Shown: positions 10,770 through 21,399 of the stretch, one piece after another
How the letters are laid out: each line of letters opens with the position of its first letter
Position numbering within the stretch: position 1 is the first letter of the stretch
Assembly: GCA_947172415.1 (NCBI GenBank)
Contig: OX359191.1
Coordinates: forward strand, 1,922,001 to 1,986,000
Length of the DNA stretch: 64,000 bases
DNA from: Chondrosia reniformis
Taxonomy: Eukaryota; Porifera; Demospongiae; Chondrillida; Chondrillidae
Direction: 5' to 3'
The notes under the pieces: generated by a model
What the model was told of the DNA's origin: nothing
What the model saw: only the letters and a program-made list of their open reading frames with translations
Databases searched by the model: none
Made by a program: the position numbers and the translations under genes

Positions 10770-12472
10770 CGGTTGATTTCTATATTCAGGAAGGTATAGC
10801 CAGCTCGACAGCTCGGACTTATGCCTCTGGCCAAAAACATTACCTGACCTTCTGTCAGCAGGTGGCTCTCCCTACTCTTCCTGCCTCAGAACAGCAATTG
10901 CTACTATTTAGTGCGTTCCTCGCCTTAACCCTTTAATGACCGCAGACGATATACATCGTCATAATAATTATATGCAGCCGATAACCGTTGACGATATACA
11001 TCGTCATAGATAGGCGGCAGGCTTTCCCGGCGAATTATTAGCATATGCGCGGCCAAAGCAAACTCTAACAGGTGTTAAGTGGTCGTCAGACAGTTGCACT
11101 TTACGATTAGTGCACACAGGTGGCAGGAACCTTAGCTTCCCTCCGTGGCGAAAAAAGCCTTCGAATTAACCGTATACGTACCGTGTGAGTGAAGAGAACT
11201 GACCAGGCTCTGAATGCGACCGCATAGGGTTAGGGCTAGGTTTAGTGCCTGGTCCGTTCTCTTCACTTGATTCGAAAGGCTAAACTTGACGAGAATCCAC
11301 TTCCTCAGTCGTAAAAACAACCTTACCTTACACGTAGCACTTACGTACATGACGTGGCCTTCGAAAAAGTCAGTCATAAGGTATAGGTCCGCCCACGCAA
11401 TAAGTTGGCGGAAGGGTTGTACGTATACGGTTAATTCGTAGGCTTTTTTCGCCACGGAGGGAAGGTTCCTGCCACCTGTGTGCACTAATCGTAAAGTGCA
11501 ACTGTCTGACGACCACTTAACACCTGTTAGAGTTTACTTTGGCCACGCATATGCTAATAATTCGCCGGGAAAGCCTGCCGCCTATCTATGACGATGTAAA
11601 TCGTCAACGGTTATCGGCTGCATATAATTATCATGACGATGTATATCGTCAACGGTCATTAAAGGGTTAAAAGGACTCAAGTGGCAGACCATCAAAACAT
11701 ATCTAGCAGCGGTTAGACATCTCCACATTACCAATGGTCCCAGCACTCCTTTCCCAGATGGCAACTGCCCCCGCTTGGAATTACTGTTGAAAGGAATAAG
11801 GAAGGCAACTTCAATCATACCAAAGAAACCTCGCCTTCCCATTACACCAGTGATGCTCTGCAAAGTCTGGGACATCATAAGGACTCCCCCTACTACCCCA
11901 GATAAATTAATGATATGGGCCGCAATGAATGTCTGTTTCTTTGGTTTTCTTCGAGCAGGTGAAGTATGTATGCCCTCTGCCACGTCCTACGACCCAACTT
12001 GGCATCTATGTCTAAGAGACGTATCAGTCGACTCTCACGCTTCCCCTACTAAAGCCTTTATCTATATCAATTTAAGGCTTCCAAGACTGACCCCTTAAGG
12101 CAGGGTGTCACAATCACACTAGGCAAGACAGACCAACAACTTTGCCCGCTGACTGCTTTATTGCCTTTCATAGCACTGCGCAACACACAGCCAGGGCCAT
12201 TATTTCAATTTACAGATGGCTCTTTTCTGACCAGGGAGAAGTTTGTGCAAGAAGTCAGGCAACTGCTTCAATCAGCAGGCATAGACCCCACACCATATTC
12301 TGGTCATAGTTTTCGTATTGGAGCAGCAACTACAGCAGCACAAGTAGGCATGGACGCGGCTTTAATTCAGACTTTGGGTAGGTGGAGGAGCTCTGCTTAT
12401 CAGCTGTATATAAAGATCCCCAGAGAATCTCTAGCCTCAGTGTCCAAGGCTATGGCAACCAGCAACTCATAA
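10770..12472 (+). pseudogene. Tyrosine recombinase region of the Ngaro-type element (fossil)
   Basis: A core-binding segment (around 10,790-10,925, 'STARTYASGQKHYLTFC') and a catalytic domain (about 11,680-12,472). The catalytic part has 'GFLRAGEV', 'GHSFRIGAATTAAQVG' and a terminal 'LGRWRSSAYQLYI', which fit the R...HxxR...Y scheme of the family. A piggyBac-type MITE is inserted between the two parts. In this family the recombinase integrates a circular DNA intermediate, which explains the lack of LTRs. Confidence 0.75.
10929..11666 (+). mobile_element. piggyBac-type MITE nested in the recombinase region
   Basis: A 738 bp element flanked by TTAA on both sides (10,925-10,928 and 11,667-11,670). 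Its ends are CCCTTTAATGACCG and the inverse. The inverted repeats run about 250 bp inward with few mismatches. Each end carries two copies of the palindrome GACGATATACATCGTC (one copy at the right end is changed by a base), which may be transposase-binding sites. A second, smaller inverted pair (about 11,188 and 11,250) lies in the middle. There is no transposase. TTAA targets and CCC ends fit piggyBac-type mobilisation in trans. Confidence 0.85.
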
Positions 12473-12649
12473 CCAGCCTTTAGCAAATATATACGTACAT
12501 GCATGTGCATGTGCTTATCATATCTTATTCTTTTGGTATATGAGGGAGGCAGAACTAATTAGTGTGTATAAATAATCACAATCTCAGACTGATATATAAA
12601 GTACTATATTCAGTGTTTAATTCGAAAGGTTATATTGGGTGGAGAAACT

Positions 12650-12993
12650 CCTTGGGCCATAACAGCCTTGCCCGATAGGTCTGTTATGATATTCCACCCA
12701 AGCCATCAAAACCAATAAGTGCGGTTATATATAGAAACAGAATAGGACTGCTTGGTATATATATAAGGAGTAACCAAACCAATTAAATTTAGGCGCATGC
12801 ATGCATTAACCAAATTATAGTAGGAAATATTTAGCAGGAAATTGTAATTAGTAGCCCCTCCTGGTCCTGTACCACGCTCCAAATATTAACCTGGCACTTG
12901 CATGCCTGGTGACCTCTTGAAAATATGTATTATATATTATATAATTAATAAGGGCATGGCAGACCTCGTTGTTTATGCCACCTGGGCCAGGCT
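12650..12993 (+). repeat. Split direct repeat B1 of the Ngaro-type element
   Basis: About 340 bp that returns almost unchanged at 13,548-13,887 (B2). It runs from 'ggccataacagccttgcccg' to 'cacctgggccaggctaa' and abuts A2. Confidence 0.8.
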
Positions 12994-13285
12994 AAATGGA
13001 GTTTATATTTATATAAACAGAGTTAGCGTGACCAGGGGGGGGGCGGCGCTTATTGGATTATGCAAGGCTAGGTCATTGACACGAATAGATTGCGATATCG
13101 ATATACAATTAATTTAGTTACTTCTCCTAAGTGGGAGGTATACATATCACTACATAATAGAGATAAGAGCTTTAGGGGTGCGGCGCAGCAGCAGGAGGTC
13201 TGACGTAGGTGCGGCAAGCAAACTACCTCGTGCTTGTTAGAGCAATCTGCCCACAGTAAAGATCCAGCTAACCGGCATAAAACTC
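12994..13285 (+). repeat. Split direct repeat A2 of the Ngaro-type element
   Basis: Second copy of A1 (3058-3330), directly joined to B1 upstream. B1-A2 adjacency is the arrangement expected for integration from a circular intermediate. About 260 bp of unique sequence separate it from B2. Confidence 0.8.
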
Positions 13286-13547
13286 CCCACCCACCCTCTT
13301 CCCCATTCCTTATGTAGATTAAGTTATATCTTACAAATCTAGGTTAAATTTCAACGGTCACATGCATGTGGCTAGTGTGGGGTGCATGTGCTTATGGTGT
13401 CACTAGGTATATCTTAAGGGCAGTAATCATTTAGGTTCTCCACTGATTACTATCAGTGTGAAAGGTACAGGACCATCTATATATGTATATAGATATACAT
13501 TAAAACTTAACTTCAAACCCAGTATATTGCTCCTCATGATCATGTTT

Positions 13548-13887
13548 GGCCATAACAGCCTTGCCCGATAGGTCTGTTATGATATTCCACCCAAGCCATC
13601 AAAACCAATAAGTGCGGTTATATATAGAAACAGAATAGGACTGCTTGGTATATATATAAGGAGTAACCAAACCAATTAAATTTAGGCGCATGCATGCATT
13701 AACCAAATTATAGTAGGAAATATTTAGCAGGAAATTGTAATTGGTAGCCCCTCCTGGTCCTGTACCATGCTCCAAATATTAACCTGGCACTTGCATGCCT
13801 GGTGACCTCTTGAAAATATGTATTATATATTATATATTAAATAAGGACATGGCAGACCTCGTTGTTTATGCCACCTGGGCCAGGCTA
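13548..13887 (+). repeat. Split direct repeat B2, right end of the Ngaro-type element
   Basis: Second copy of B1. It ends at 'ggccaggctaa', immediately followed by a foldback-element end (AGAGAGTACGG), which marks the right boundary. Confidence 0.8.
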
Positions 13888-13892
13888 ATCAG

Positions 13893-14645
13893 AGAGTACG
13901 GGGATTGATGTACGTACTCTCTAAGTAGGAATGGCCGAAAAAAACATGGCCGTCCTATCTAATGTATTACCAAATAACACCTCATAAATCACCAACGAAG
14001 CGATTTTCGGTTATATTCGGTTATTTTCAGCCATTCATGCCATTCATGCACACTTTTCTAAATGCCTACTTATAGAGTACTACGTATCTATGATATCATT
14101 TTTGCAAATGTTTTTTATTTATTTATATTCCTCCTTATTCTTGTTAATATTACTTATTTTAAATACACATCACTTCTATGTTTGGGCGCATCGATCCCTA
14201 CTTCTAGTATATCCATAATGCGCCCAAACATAGAAGTGATGTGTATAGTTAAGTTTCAGTATGCCACTTCTGCAATGTTAGCCTTACCATATGATCACTT
14301 TCTTGTTTCGTTACTTTTTCTAGATGTGCCAATCACTGTTATAGTGCCATCCCTACTTTTAACTTCATTTTTGAATGTTTTTATTTAACTTTAGAAATAG
14401 GAATGGCAGTGTTCACTAATACATCTGCAAAATGTATCAAAACAAGACATGTATAGTGATTATATGATAAAGCTAATCCTACAGAAGTTGCATATTATAC
14501 TGAAATTTAAGTAACTTAACCATACACTTCTGTGTTTGGGCGCACCAAGGACTTTTTGCAGATGTAGCTATTAGTGAACACTGTCATTCCAACTTCTAAC
14601 ATCATTTTTGTAAATGTTTTTTATTTACTTGTATATATAGTATGG
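13893..14645 (+). repeat. Foldback element copy C, rearranged, with two hairpin subfamilies
   Basis: The outer end (AGAGAGTACGG...TACTCTCT then AAGTAGGAATGGCCG) begins right after the Ngaro-type element. The first 150 bp match copy A, then the copy jumps to a hairpin of the first subfamily (about 14,160-14,392) and one half of a second-subfamily hairpin (about 14,396-14,640). The composite suggests recombination between related elements. Confidence 0.55.
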
Positions 14646-14845
14646 GGTGGGTGAGAGGTGGGGATGCATGCTCTATAAATATAATTAGCTAAGGGATTTG
14701 TGCTTTAAAACATATCATAAATAAGGTGATTGTAACTTAGGCGTGTTCGACTCTCTATCTTGTGTATGATGGCATATGCAGTCAATGTCTTTTAGTGTGA
14801 CTTATAAACCATTGTGGTTGGGCTGTCTTTACTGATTTCAGTTTT

Positions 14846-15975
14846 GTAAAGTTAAATAAAAACATTCAAAAATGAAGTTAAAAGTAGGGATGGCACTATA
14901 ACAGTGATTGGCACATCTAGAAAAAGTAACGAAACAAGAAAGTGATCATATGGTAAGACTAACATTGCAGAAGTGGCATACTGAAACTTAACTATACACA
15001 TCACTTCTATGTTTGGGCGCATCATGGATATACTAGAAGTAGGGATCGATGCGCCCAAACATAGAAGTGATGTGTATAGTTAAGTTTCAGTATGCCACTT
15101 CTGCAATGTTAGTCTTACCATATGATCACTTTCTTGTTTCGTTACTTTTCTAGATGTGCCAATCACTGTTATAGTGCCATCCCTACTTTTAACTTCATTT
15201 TTGAATGTTTTTATTTAACTTGTATTGCTCCTTTTTTCTTGTTAATATTTGTTTTGAAAGTTTTCTTGGCGAAAACTCGAAATAAAGTAGCAGAATAGAC
15301 GATATAATAGAGAGCTCTAAATTAAAAAATGGCGTCCGAAAAGATCCCAAATTTGATAAGATGTTTTCTACCGTTCTTTAACATTTAGTTTAGGATATTA
15401 AAGGGTCCATAATCGTTAAGAATACGACTGTATATAGGCCCTGCAAAGCGACTAGGAAATTCGATCGCGGGTAACGGCAGTACCACAAACATTATTCGGG
15501 TTACTTATTTTATATACAGAGAATTTGAAACTTAATTAAAAAATGGCGTTCAAAGAGGCCCTAAATTTGGCACTTTCAAAAGTAACACGCTTCGGTTGGA
15601 GCGCGTTGAAATCTAGGGTAGCCTATTCCCTAGTTCGGAAAGATTCATGACGATTTAGTATTTGTATGTACCTGCGTAAGTTCGCATGTTAGCGCTAGTT
15701 CATTTGAAAAAAGAAGAAGAAGAAGAAGAAGAAGAAAAAATGAGGAATTGCAGAATTTGGCCTATTTCGGTTTAACCACTTTGCGAAGGTTGTAGAGCAT
15801 CGTAACATGTTTTGGCGTTTAGAAAAGCATGCAAAAACGACTGCAAACACACGAATGCAACCGAAAATCTGAACGTTGTTGATTTATGAGGTGTTAATTG
15901 ATAATACATCGAATAGGGCGGTCATGTTTTTTTTCGGCCATCCCTACTTATAGAGTACTACCGTACTCTATGATA
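14846..15975 (-). repeat. Foldback element copy D with intact long hairpin
   Basis: Reverse-complement counterpart of copy A and the best preserved. Hairpin arms 14,846-15,028 and about 15,049-15,225 are nearly perfect over about 180 bp with a 20-bp loop. They are followed by the unique body and the outer AGAGTA...TACTCT palindrome near 15,950. Both strands read as the same short open frame only because the arms mirror each other. Confidence 0.7.
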
Positions 15976-16298
15976 TACCGTACTCTATGATAGAATGTCA
16001 CAAAAGGTGGAAAGCCGTACGTGGACCTGAATGCGTGTGGCAAAAGAATGCGAATTGCGAGTTTTGACTGTATGCGCAATCTTATGGACACGTATTGATT
16101 TGACACCTCATAATTTTGTATACACGTCCCGTACGTACACCTAAGCATTCTTTTAACCACAATGTTTACTTAAACCCGCAATTCGCAATTAATCTTTTAC
16201 TCTCGCATTCATATCCCGATAGACGGTATATACATAGATTACTTGTTGCGCCTTTCGGATAAATTGCGCTGCAGCTAATACTGCTAACTGTTGTAATT

Positions 16299-17282
16299 AT
16301 GGATTTGATTACTGATTCTAATTCTAATGTTGACGACGAACAAGACGTCTTTAAAGAATCCAAAGGTGGCTTTGCAATATTCAGTTCCTGTACAAAACAA
16401 ACGAAGGTGCATTGTATTTCGGACTTTTCAGGATCCAAAAGGGATCTATATTTGGTCGATACACCTGGTCTTTTTGATACATCAAAATCCTTCGACGAAG
16501 AAGAGTTAAAGGGGGCCGTAAGAGATGACGCTGTGGAACTTTGGAAAATATTAATGGAAGGATTCAAAAGCGTTAATTCTAGAGTGGACGCCTTCTTATT
16601 TGACCAAGACGGTAGCCAGAGGCTAAGCTTAGAGGCACAGCAAATGTTCGAGGAAATTACAAAGATGAATCTGCCTTGGAAGAACACCGCACTAGTGTTT
16701 ACTCACGGAGCTGCACTAGGCGATTCAGATCAAAGTCGTCAAAAGGGTTTACAAGAATTTATGAAATCGGATGACTCTCCAGATTGTTTCAAGAAATTCG
16801 TGAAGCTTATAGAAAACAAAATCATGATAGTAGAGTCAACAGAAAGAGGAGGAGAACATCATCAGGAAATATATGACCAGATACATGGTATAATATCGAA
16901 ATCAAATTCCCCGTTCAACGAAGAAGATTATCAGGTTCTGCTGAAAGATTTAATCAGTAAGGTAGAAAAGGAAAGGGAAGATAGAGCAGTTACAAAGGAA
17001 CGTGCTGCAAAAGTCCCACAGCTTTCTGCTCAGGTTGACACTGAAGAAAAGGACCTAACAGAAATTACAGCTGAGGTGACTGAAGGTCAAGAAAAATTAT
17101 CAAATCTAACAAAAGATAACCAATTAAAAGATTCGGAGATAAAGCAAACTCAGAGAAATATTCAAGAAGCTGAATTTAAAATTTTGAAGGAAAAAAACAA
17201 ACTTTTAGAACAGGAAAATACATTACTTAAGCTGAAGCTAAAAGATGAAAACCAGCGGCCATCTATTTGCTTAGTAATGTAA
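16299..17282 (+). CDS. AIG1/GIMAP-like GTPase paralogue lacking the P-loop, with CaaX tail
   Basis: Single 327-residue open frame. The G3 motif DTPGLFD (about residues 52-58) and a G4-like VFTHG motif mark an AIG1/GIMAP/Toc-type GTPase domain, followed by a charged coiled coil (about residues 220-320). The frame starts just after where the P-loop should be: in the paralogue at 22,869-24,044 the G1 motif GTNGQGKS precedes the shared QDVFKES, but here unrelated sequence does. Nucleotide binding may therefore be lost unless an upstream exon supplies it. The C-terminus CLVM is a plausible prenylation (CaaX) box and would tether it to membranes. The first ATG after an in-frame stop is taken as the start. 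Expressed gene or recent pseudogene cannot be told apart. Confidence 0.7.
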   Translation: MDLITDSNSNVDDEQDVFKESKGGFAIFSSCTKQTKVHCISDFSGSKRDLYLVDTPGLFDTSKSFDEEELKGAVRDDAVELWKILMEGFKSVNSRVDAFLFDQDGSQRLSLEAQQMFEEITKMNLPWKNTALVFTHGAALGDSDQSRQKGLQEFMKSDDSPDCFKKFVKLIENKIMIVESTERGGEHHQEIYDQIHGIISKSNSPFNEEDYQVLLKDLISKVEKEREDRAVTKERAAKVPQLSAQVDTEEKDLTEITAEVTEGQEKLSNLTKDNQLKDSEIKQTQRNIQEAEFKILKEKNKLLEQENTLLKLKLKDENQRPSICLVM

Positions 17283-17473
17283 TTTAAAAGAATAATATAG
17301 CCAATTAACAAACTTTAAAATGCATGCACTCTTTTTATGATTCTGAACTGTTATAGCTATACATCTATACACTGCGCGCATGCATCTTTGAAGTTAACCT
17401 TAAAAATGCATAGCTTAATTGCATGCCATGTCTCTATAGTAATGTGGGCGAAAGTCTACTGGTCGAATAATAT

Positions 17474-17680
17474 AAAGTTAAATAAAAACATTCAAAAATG
17501 AAGTTAAAAGTAGGGATGGCAATATAACAGTGATTGGCACATCTAGAAAAAGTAAGAAACAAGAAGGTGATCATATGGTAAGGCTAACATTGCAGAAGTG
17601 GCATACTGAAACTTAACTATACACATCACTTCTATGTTTGGGCGCATCATGGATATACTAGAAGTAGGGATCGATGCGGG
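17474..17680 (+). repeat. Truncated foldback hairpin (one arm)
   Basis: One arm of the first-subfamily hairpin, from 'aaagttaaataaaaacattc' to the loop 'ggatatactagaagtaggga'. It stops abruptly at 'gatgcggg', where the next repeat starts. Confidence 0.7.
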
Positions 17681-17681
17681 A

Positions 17682-18158
17682 CATTGTTCAGGAAATAAAT
17701 TAAAGGCCCCAGCCTTTATGTTCCTTGTGTGCAAGTTACCAAATTGTCTCTCACCCTGTTGTTTATATGAATGCATGAAAGCAAGCAATGGTACTCCTAG
17801 CTCACACTCAAGGCAAGTCAAATCTGCGGTGATTATTGGCTGAGAACCCCTGCATGAGACTGGAATTTTTGCTGCTAATGGCATGCAGATGCATCATCTT
17901 TAGTCTATACTAAGGTGTGAAAAGGTAATTGGAAGGCCATGCGTTTAACCTTATATGATCTGTAGAGACTACTACTCTGTATGCAGCAGTTGAGAATTTC
18001 AGTGTGGCTAAAGTCTTGTAGCGTTTAATATACCTGATTGTGATTATTTTGGGAGTCATTTGCATCCGTATTATATTGTATACCTCAGTGTGATTATCTT
18101 GGTAGTCACTTGCATCCGTGTATAAATTTGTAACTTGCACTGTGTAGTACTATATATA
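17682..18158 (+). repeat. Older single copy of the inner inverted-repeat arm
   Basis: Diverged relative of 19,790-20,215 in the same orientation. Shared blocks in order are 'gcatgcagatgcatcatctt', 'gtctatactaaggtgtgaaa', 'agtctatac', 'taaagtcttgta' and 'aacttgcactgtgtag'. It lacks the mirrored partner, so it is either an old insertion or one half left by deletion. Confidence 0.6.
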
Positions 18159-21100
18159 CAGTACAAGTTACAATATACTAAGGTAATCTAATATAAATAA
18201 ATAAAAATAAATAAATAAATAATATAATATAATATAATTAATTAATTAAATAATTCATATGGCTCCAAGAAAGGACCTAGAAACAAAATGGGCATATCAT
18301 CATAAAGTTTAGGGTATAAAACTCATTTTAAATTAAGGGATTTTTAATTTAGGCCTCCTTTTGTTAGAAAACAGAGGACAAAGTCTGCATATAAAAGGCC
18401 ATAGGACTATAGAAAACCTATGGGAAATTTATATGCAAACAATGTGTTATATTGATAAAAAATTTCAATTTGTCAGATAACTGTGAAATCAACATATATC
18501 ATGGTACATGTGTATAAGAAACGTCTGACGAAGTTTTGCTTAATTAAATGAGCAAAATAATCAAGATATAATGAAGAATTCAAAGTTACGATTGCGCAAG
18601 CTGGTGATGTATTGTGATGTTTTTCTAATGCGTCACCAACACCTTCATATGTCGCTCCGTCACACATTTTGTGAATCATGTGACGTTGCGTAAACGTCAC
18701 CGACTCGTTGCTAAAGAAGATCATCCTTCGAGAACGGCTTATGACAAGTCGACGCTCTCCTACGAGAAGGAGCTACCGAACAGGCGAGTTGTAGCGAAGG
18801 TTAGATAAAGCGTTTTTGTATACGTTCCCGTCAAGTTTGAGGCAGAGTTGTTCCTATATTGATGCGAAAGACTGGATTCGTTTGGTCGACCGTATTACTT
18901 TGGTAATTTAAGCTCTGTCTTCTCTTCTTACGTTATCTGTTAATATTTTTACTTGTCCATGTGTAGGAATTAGGAGTGTTTGTTGCGATCATTACGAGAA
19001 TAAAGCTTTGTTGAGTGTCAGCAACATGAATTTACTAATTTCCTATTTATACTGAATTGTATTCCCACTCCTCATATATTGCTGATGCATGAAGACCTCT
19101 GGGTCGAAACGTCCAGAATTAGTAAATTCATATTGCTGACTTTCAACTAGGCTTTATTCTTATCCATGTTAGTACGTTTTCCATGTGTACTACATACAGT
19201 AACGAAATCGCTTATAGCGAATGTCTATAAGTATAGTGAAATACTTTGTTAGCTAATTACACTCAAGTACACTACACAGTGCAAGTTACTAGCAAATATA
19301 ATATTAAATTACAATCAAGTACTACACAGTACAAGTTACAAATTTAAGAGATCCAAGTGACTATGTAATATTAAAATTACAATCAAGTACTAGCTACACA
19401 GTGCAAGTTACAAATTTAAAGAGATCCAAGTGACCCCTAGGATAATCAGTATTTTAAACAGTACAAGACTTTAGTCACACTAGTACTGTTGCAGGCTTTG
19501 AAATCCTCAACTACTGCATAGAGAGTAGTAGTTGATACAGATCATCCAATTGCAAGGTAGAACACATGGCCTACCAATTACCTTTTCACACCTTAGTATA
19601 GACTGAAGATGATGCATCTGCATGCCATATATTAACAAAGGCTTCAGTATTAAAGGGGTCTCAGCTAATAACCACAGCAGATTTGATTTGCCTCGTGAGG
19701 GAGCTAAGAACACCGACGGTTGGTTGCATGCATTGGCATAATCAACAGGGTTAGAGACCATTTTGTAACTTGTACACAAGGGACATCATATACGTATATA
19801 AAGGCCTTGGCCTTTTATGTCCCTTAGCTCCCTCACGAGGCAAATCAAATCTGCTGTGGTTATTAGCTGAGACCCCTTTAATACTGAAGCCTTTGTTAAT
19901 ATATGGCATGCAGATGCATCATCTTCAGTCTATACTAAGGTGTGAAAAGGTAATTGGTAGGCCATGTGTTCTACCTTGCAATTGGATGATCTGTATCAAC
20001 TACTACTCTCTATGCAGTAGTTGAGGATTTCAAAGCCTGCAACAGTACTAGTGTGACTAAAGTCTTGTACTGTTTAAAATACTGATTATCCTAGGGGTCA
20101 CTTGGATCTCTTTAAATTTGTAACTTGCACTGTGTAGCTAGTACTTGATTGTAATTTTAATATTACATAGTCACTTGGATCTCTTAAATTTGTAACTTGT
20201 ACTGTGTAGTACTATATATATATATATATACTTTGCCTTAGAATGTACCTCTAGAACTCAAACAGAACACACAGTCATATTCAAAGACTTTTAAAATGCT
20301 CTAAATGAGGTAATAGGTACACACGAGCCAAACCGTTTTTCTAGTTAAGTTACATATATACAACATGGATACATACACCCATAATGGATAATATGTACAA
20401 ATATGGATGAATAGAACATCGATACATACACCCATAATGGATAATATGTACAAACATGGATGAATGTGTTCATAAATATACAGTTGAATCTATCGAATAT
20501 TCACTATACTGAATACAAACTTGGATGAATGTGACTATATGTACCGTATGAGCTTGCACGAACGCATATTTATCCAAATCCACCCCTACGTATCCAATTA
20601 CACTCCTGCATACGTACGTACACACATGGATAGGTAAAAATATTAACAGAAAACAAAAGAAGAGATGACGGAGCTTAAAGTACCAAAGTTTTACTACGGT
20701 CGTCTAAACGAATTTATTTTATTTATTTTACATCAATATATAGCAACAATTCTGGCTTAAACTTAACATGAACGTATACAAATACGCTTTATCTAACCTT
20801 CGCTACAACTCGCTTATTCCGTAGCTCCTTCTCGTAGGAGAGCGTCGACTTGTCATAGCCGTTCACGAAAGGATGATCTTCTTTAGCAACGAGTCGGTGA
20901 CGTTTTCGCAACGTCACAAGATTCAATAAATGTTTACGGAGCGACATACGAGAGGTGTTGGTGACGCCCTAGAGAAACATCATAATACATCACGAGATTG
21001 CGCAATCGTAACCTTGAATTCTTCGTTATATCTTGGTTATTTTGCTCATTTAATTAAGCAAAACTTCGCCAGACGTTTCTTATACACATGGACCATGATA

Positions 21101-21395
21101 TATGTTGATTTCACAGTTATCTGACCAATTGAAAATGTTTATTAATATAACACATGGTTTCAATATAAATTTCCCATAGGTTTTCTATAGTCCTATGGCA
21201 TTTTATATGCAGACTTTGTCCTCCGTTTTCTAACAAACGGAGGCCTAAATAAAAAATCCCTTCAATTTAAAATGAGTTTTATACCCTAAACTTTATGATG
21301 ATGTGCCCATTTTGTTTCTAGGTCCTTTCTTGGAACCATATGAATTATTTAATTACATTATATTAGATTACCTTAGTATATTGTAACTTGCACTG
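18159..21395 (+). mobile_element. 3.2 kb element with about 650-bp inverted ends and a nested inverted repeat
   Basis: Ends: left CAGTACAAGTTACAATATAC at 18,159 and right (reverse complement) CAGTGCAAGTTACAATATAC ending at 21,395. The mirrored sequence continues about 650 bp inward (18,159-18,840 against 20,780-21,395) with moderate divergence. The flanks are TA-rich (TATATA on both sides), so the target duplication is ambiguous. A second inverted pair (19,317-20,218) lies in the middle. A related end also occurs at about 49,365-49,395. No transposase is readable, so it is non-autonomous. CAGTG-type ends would fit hAT elements, which is only a suggestion. Confidence 0.6.
19317..20218. repeat. 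Near-perfect inverted repeat, about 390-bp arms
   Basis: Arms 19,317-19,709 and 19,828-20,218 mirror each other almost without mismatch around a spacer of about 118 bp. Each arm ends with CAGTACAAGTTACAAATTT, similar to the ends of the surrounding element. Identical small open frames on the two strands come from the mirror symmetry. Arm identity is much higher than for the outer arms, so this is the younger insertion or is kept alike by conversion. Confidence 0.85.
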
Positions 21396-21399
21396 TATA

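Larger units (their letters stand above)
3058..13887 (+). mobile_element. Ngaro/DIRS-type tyrosine-recombinase retroelement (fossil)
   Basis: The element has the split-direct-repeat layout typical of Ngaro/PAT-like DIRS-order elements: repeat A1 at 3058-3330, internal genes, then B1 (about 12,650-12,993), A2 (12,994-13,285) and B2 (13,548-13,887). Internal parts in order are a gag-like region with a Cys/His-rich tail, reverse transcriptase with RNase H, and a tyrosine recombinase. No methyltransferase region is seen, which favours Ngaro over DIRS1. It is broken: two DNA transposons are nested in it (4862-8083 in gag, 10,929-11,666 in the recombinase), and there are roughly a handful of further breaks. 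The A and B repeat pairs remain very similar to each other, so it is probably not very ancient. Confidence 0.8.

Noticed and set aside
14062-15058. Open frames of 68-108 residues in the foldback copies
   Set aside because: The same peptide appears on both strands because the hairpin arms mirror each other.
19507-20024. Two identical small open frames (90 and 84 residues) on opposite strands
   Set aside because: They are the two arms of one inverted repeat; no family resemblance and no splice context.
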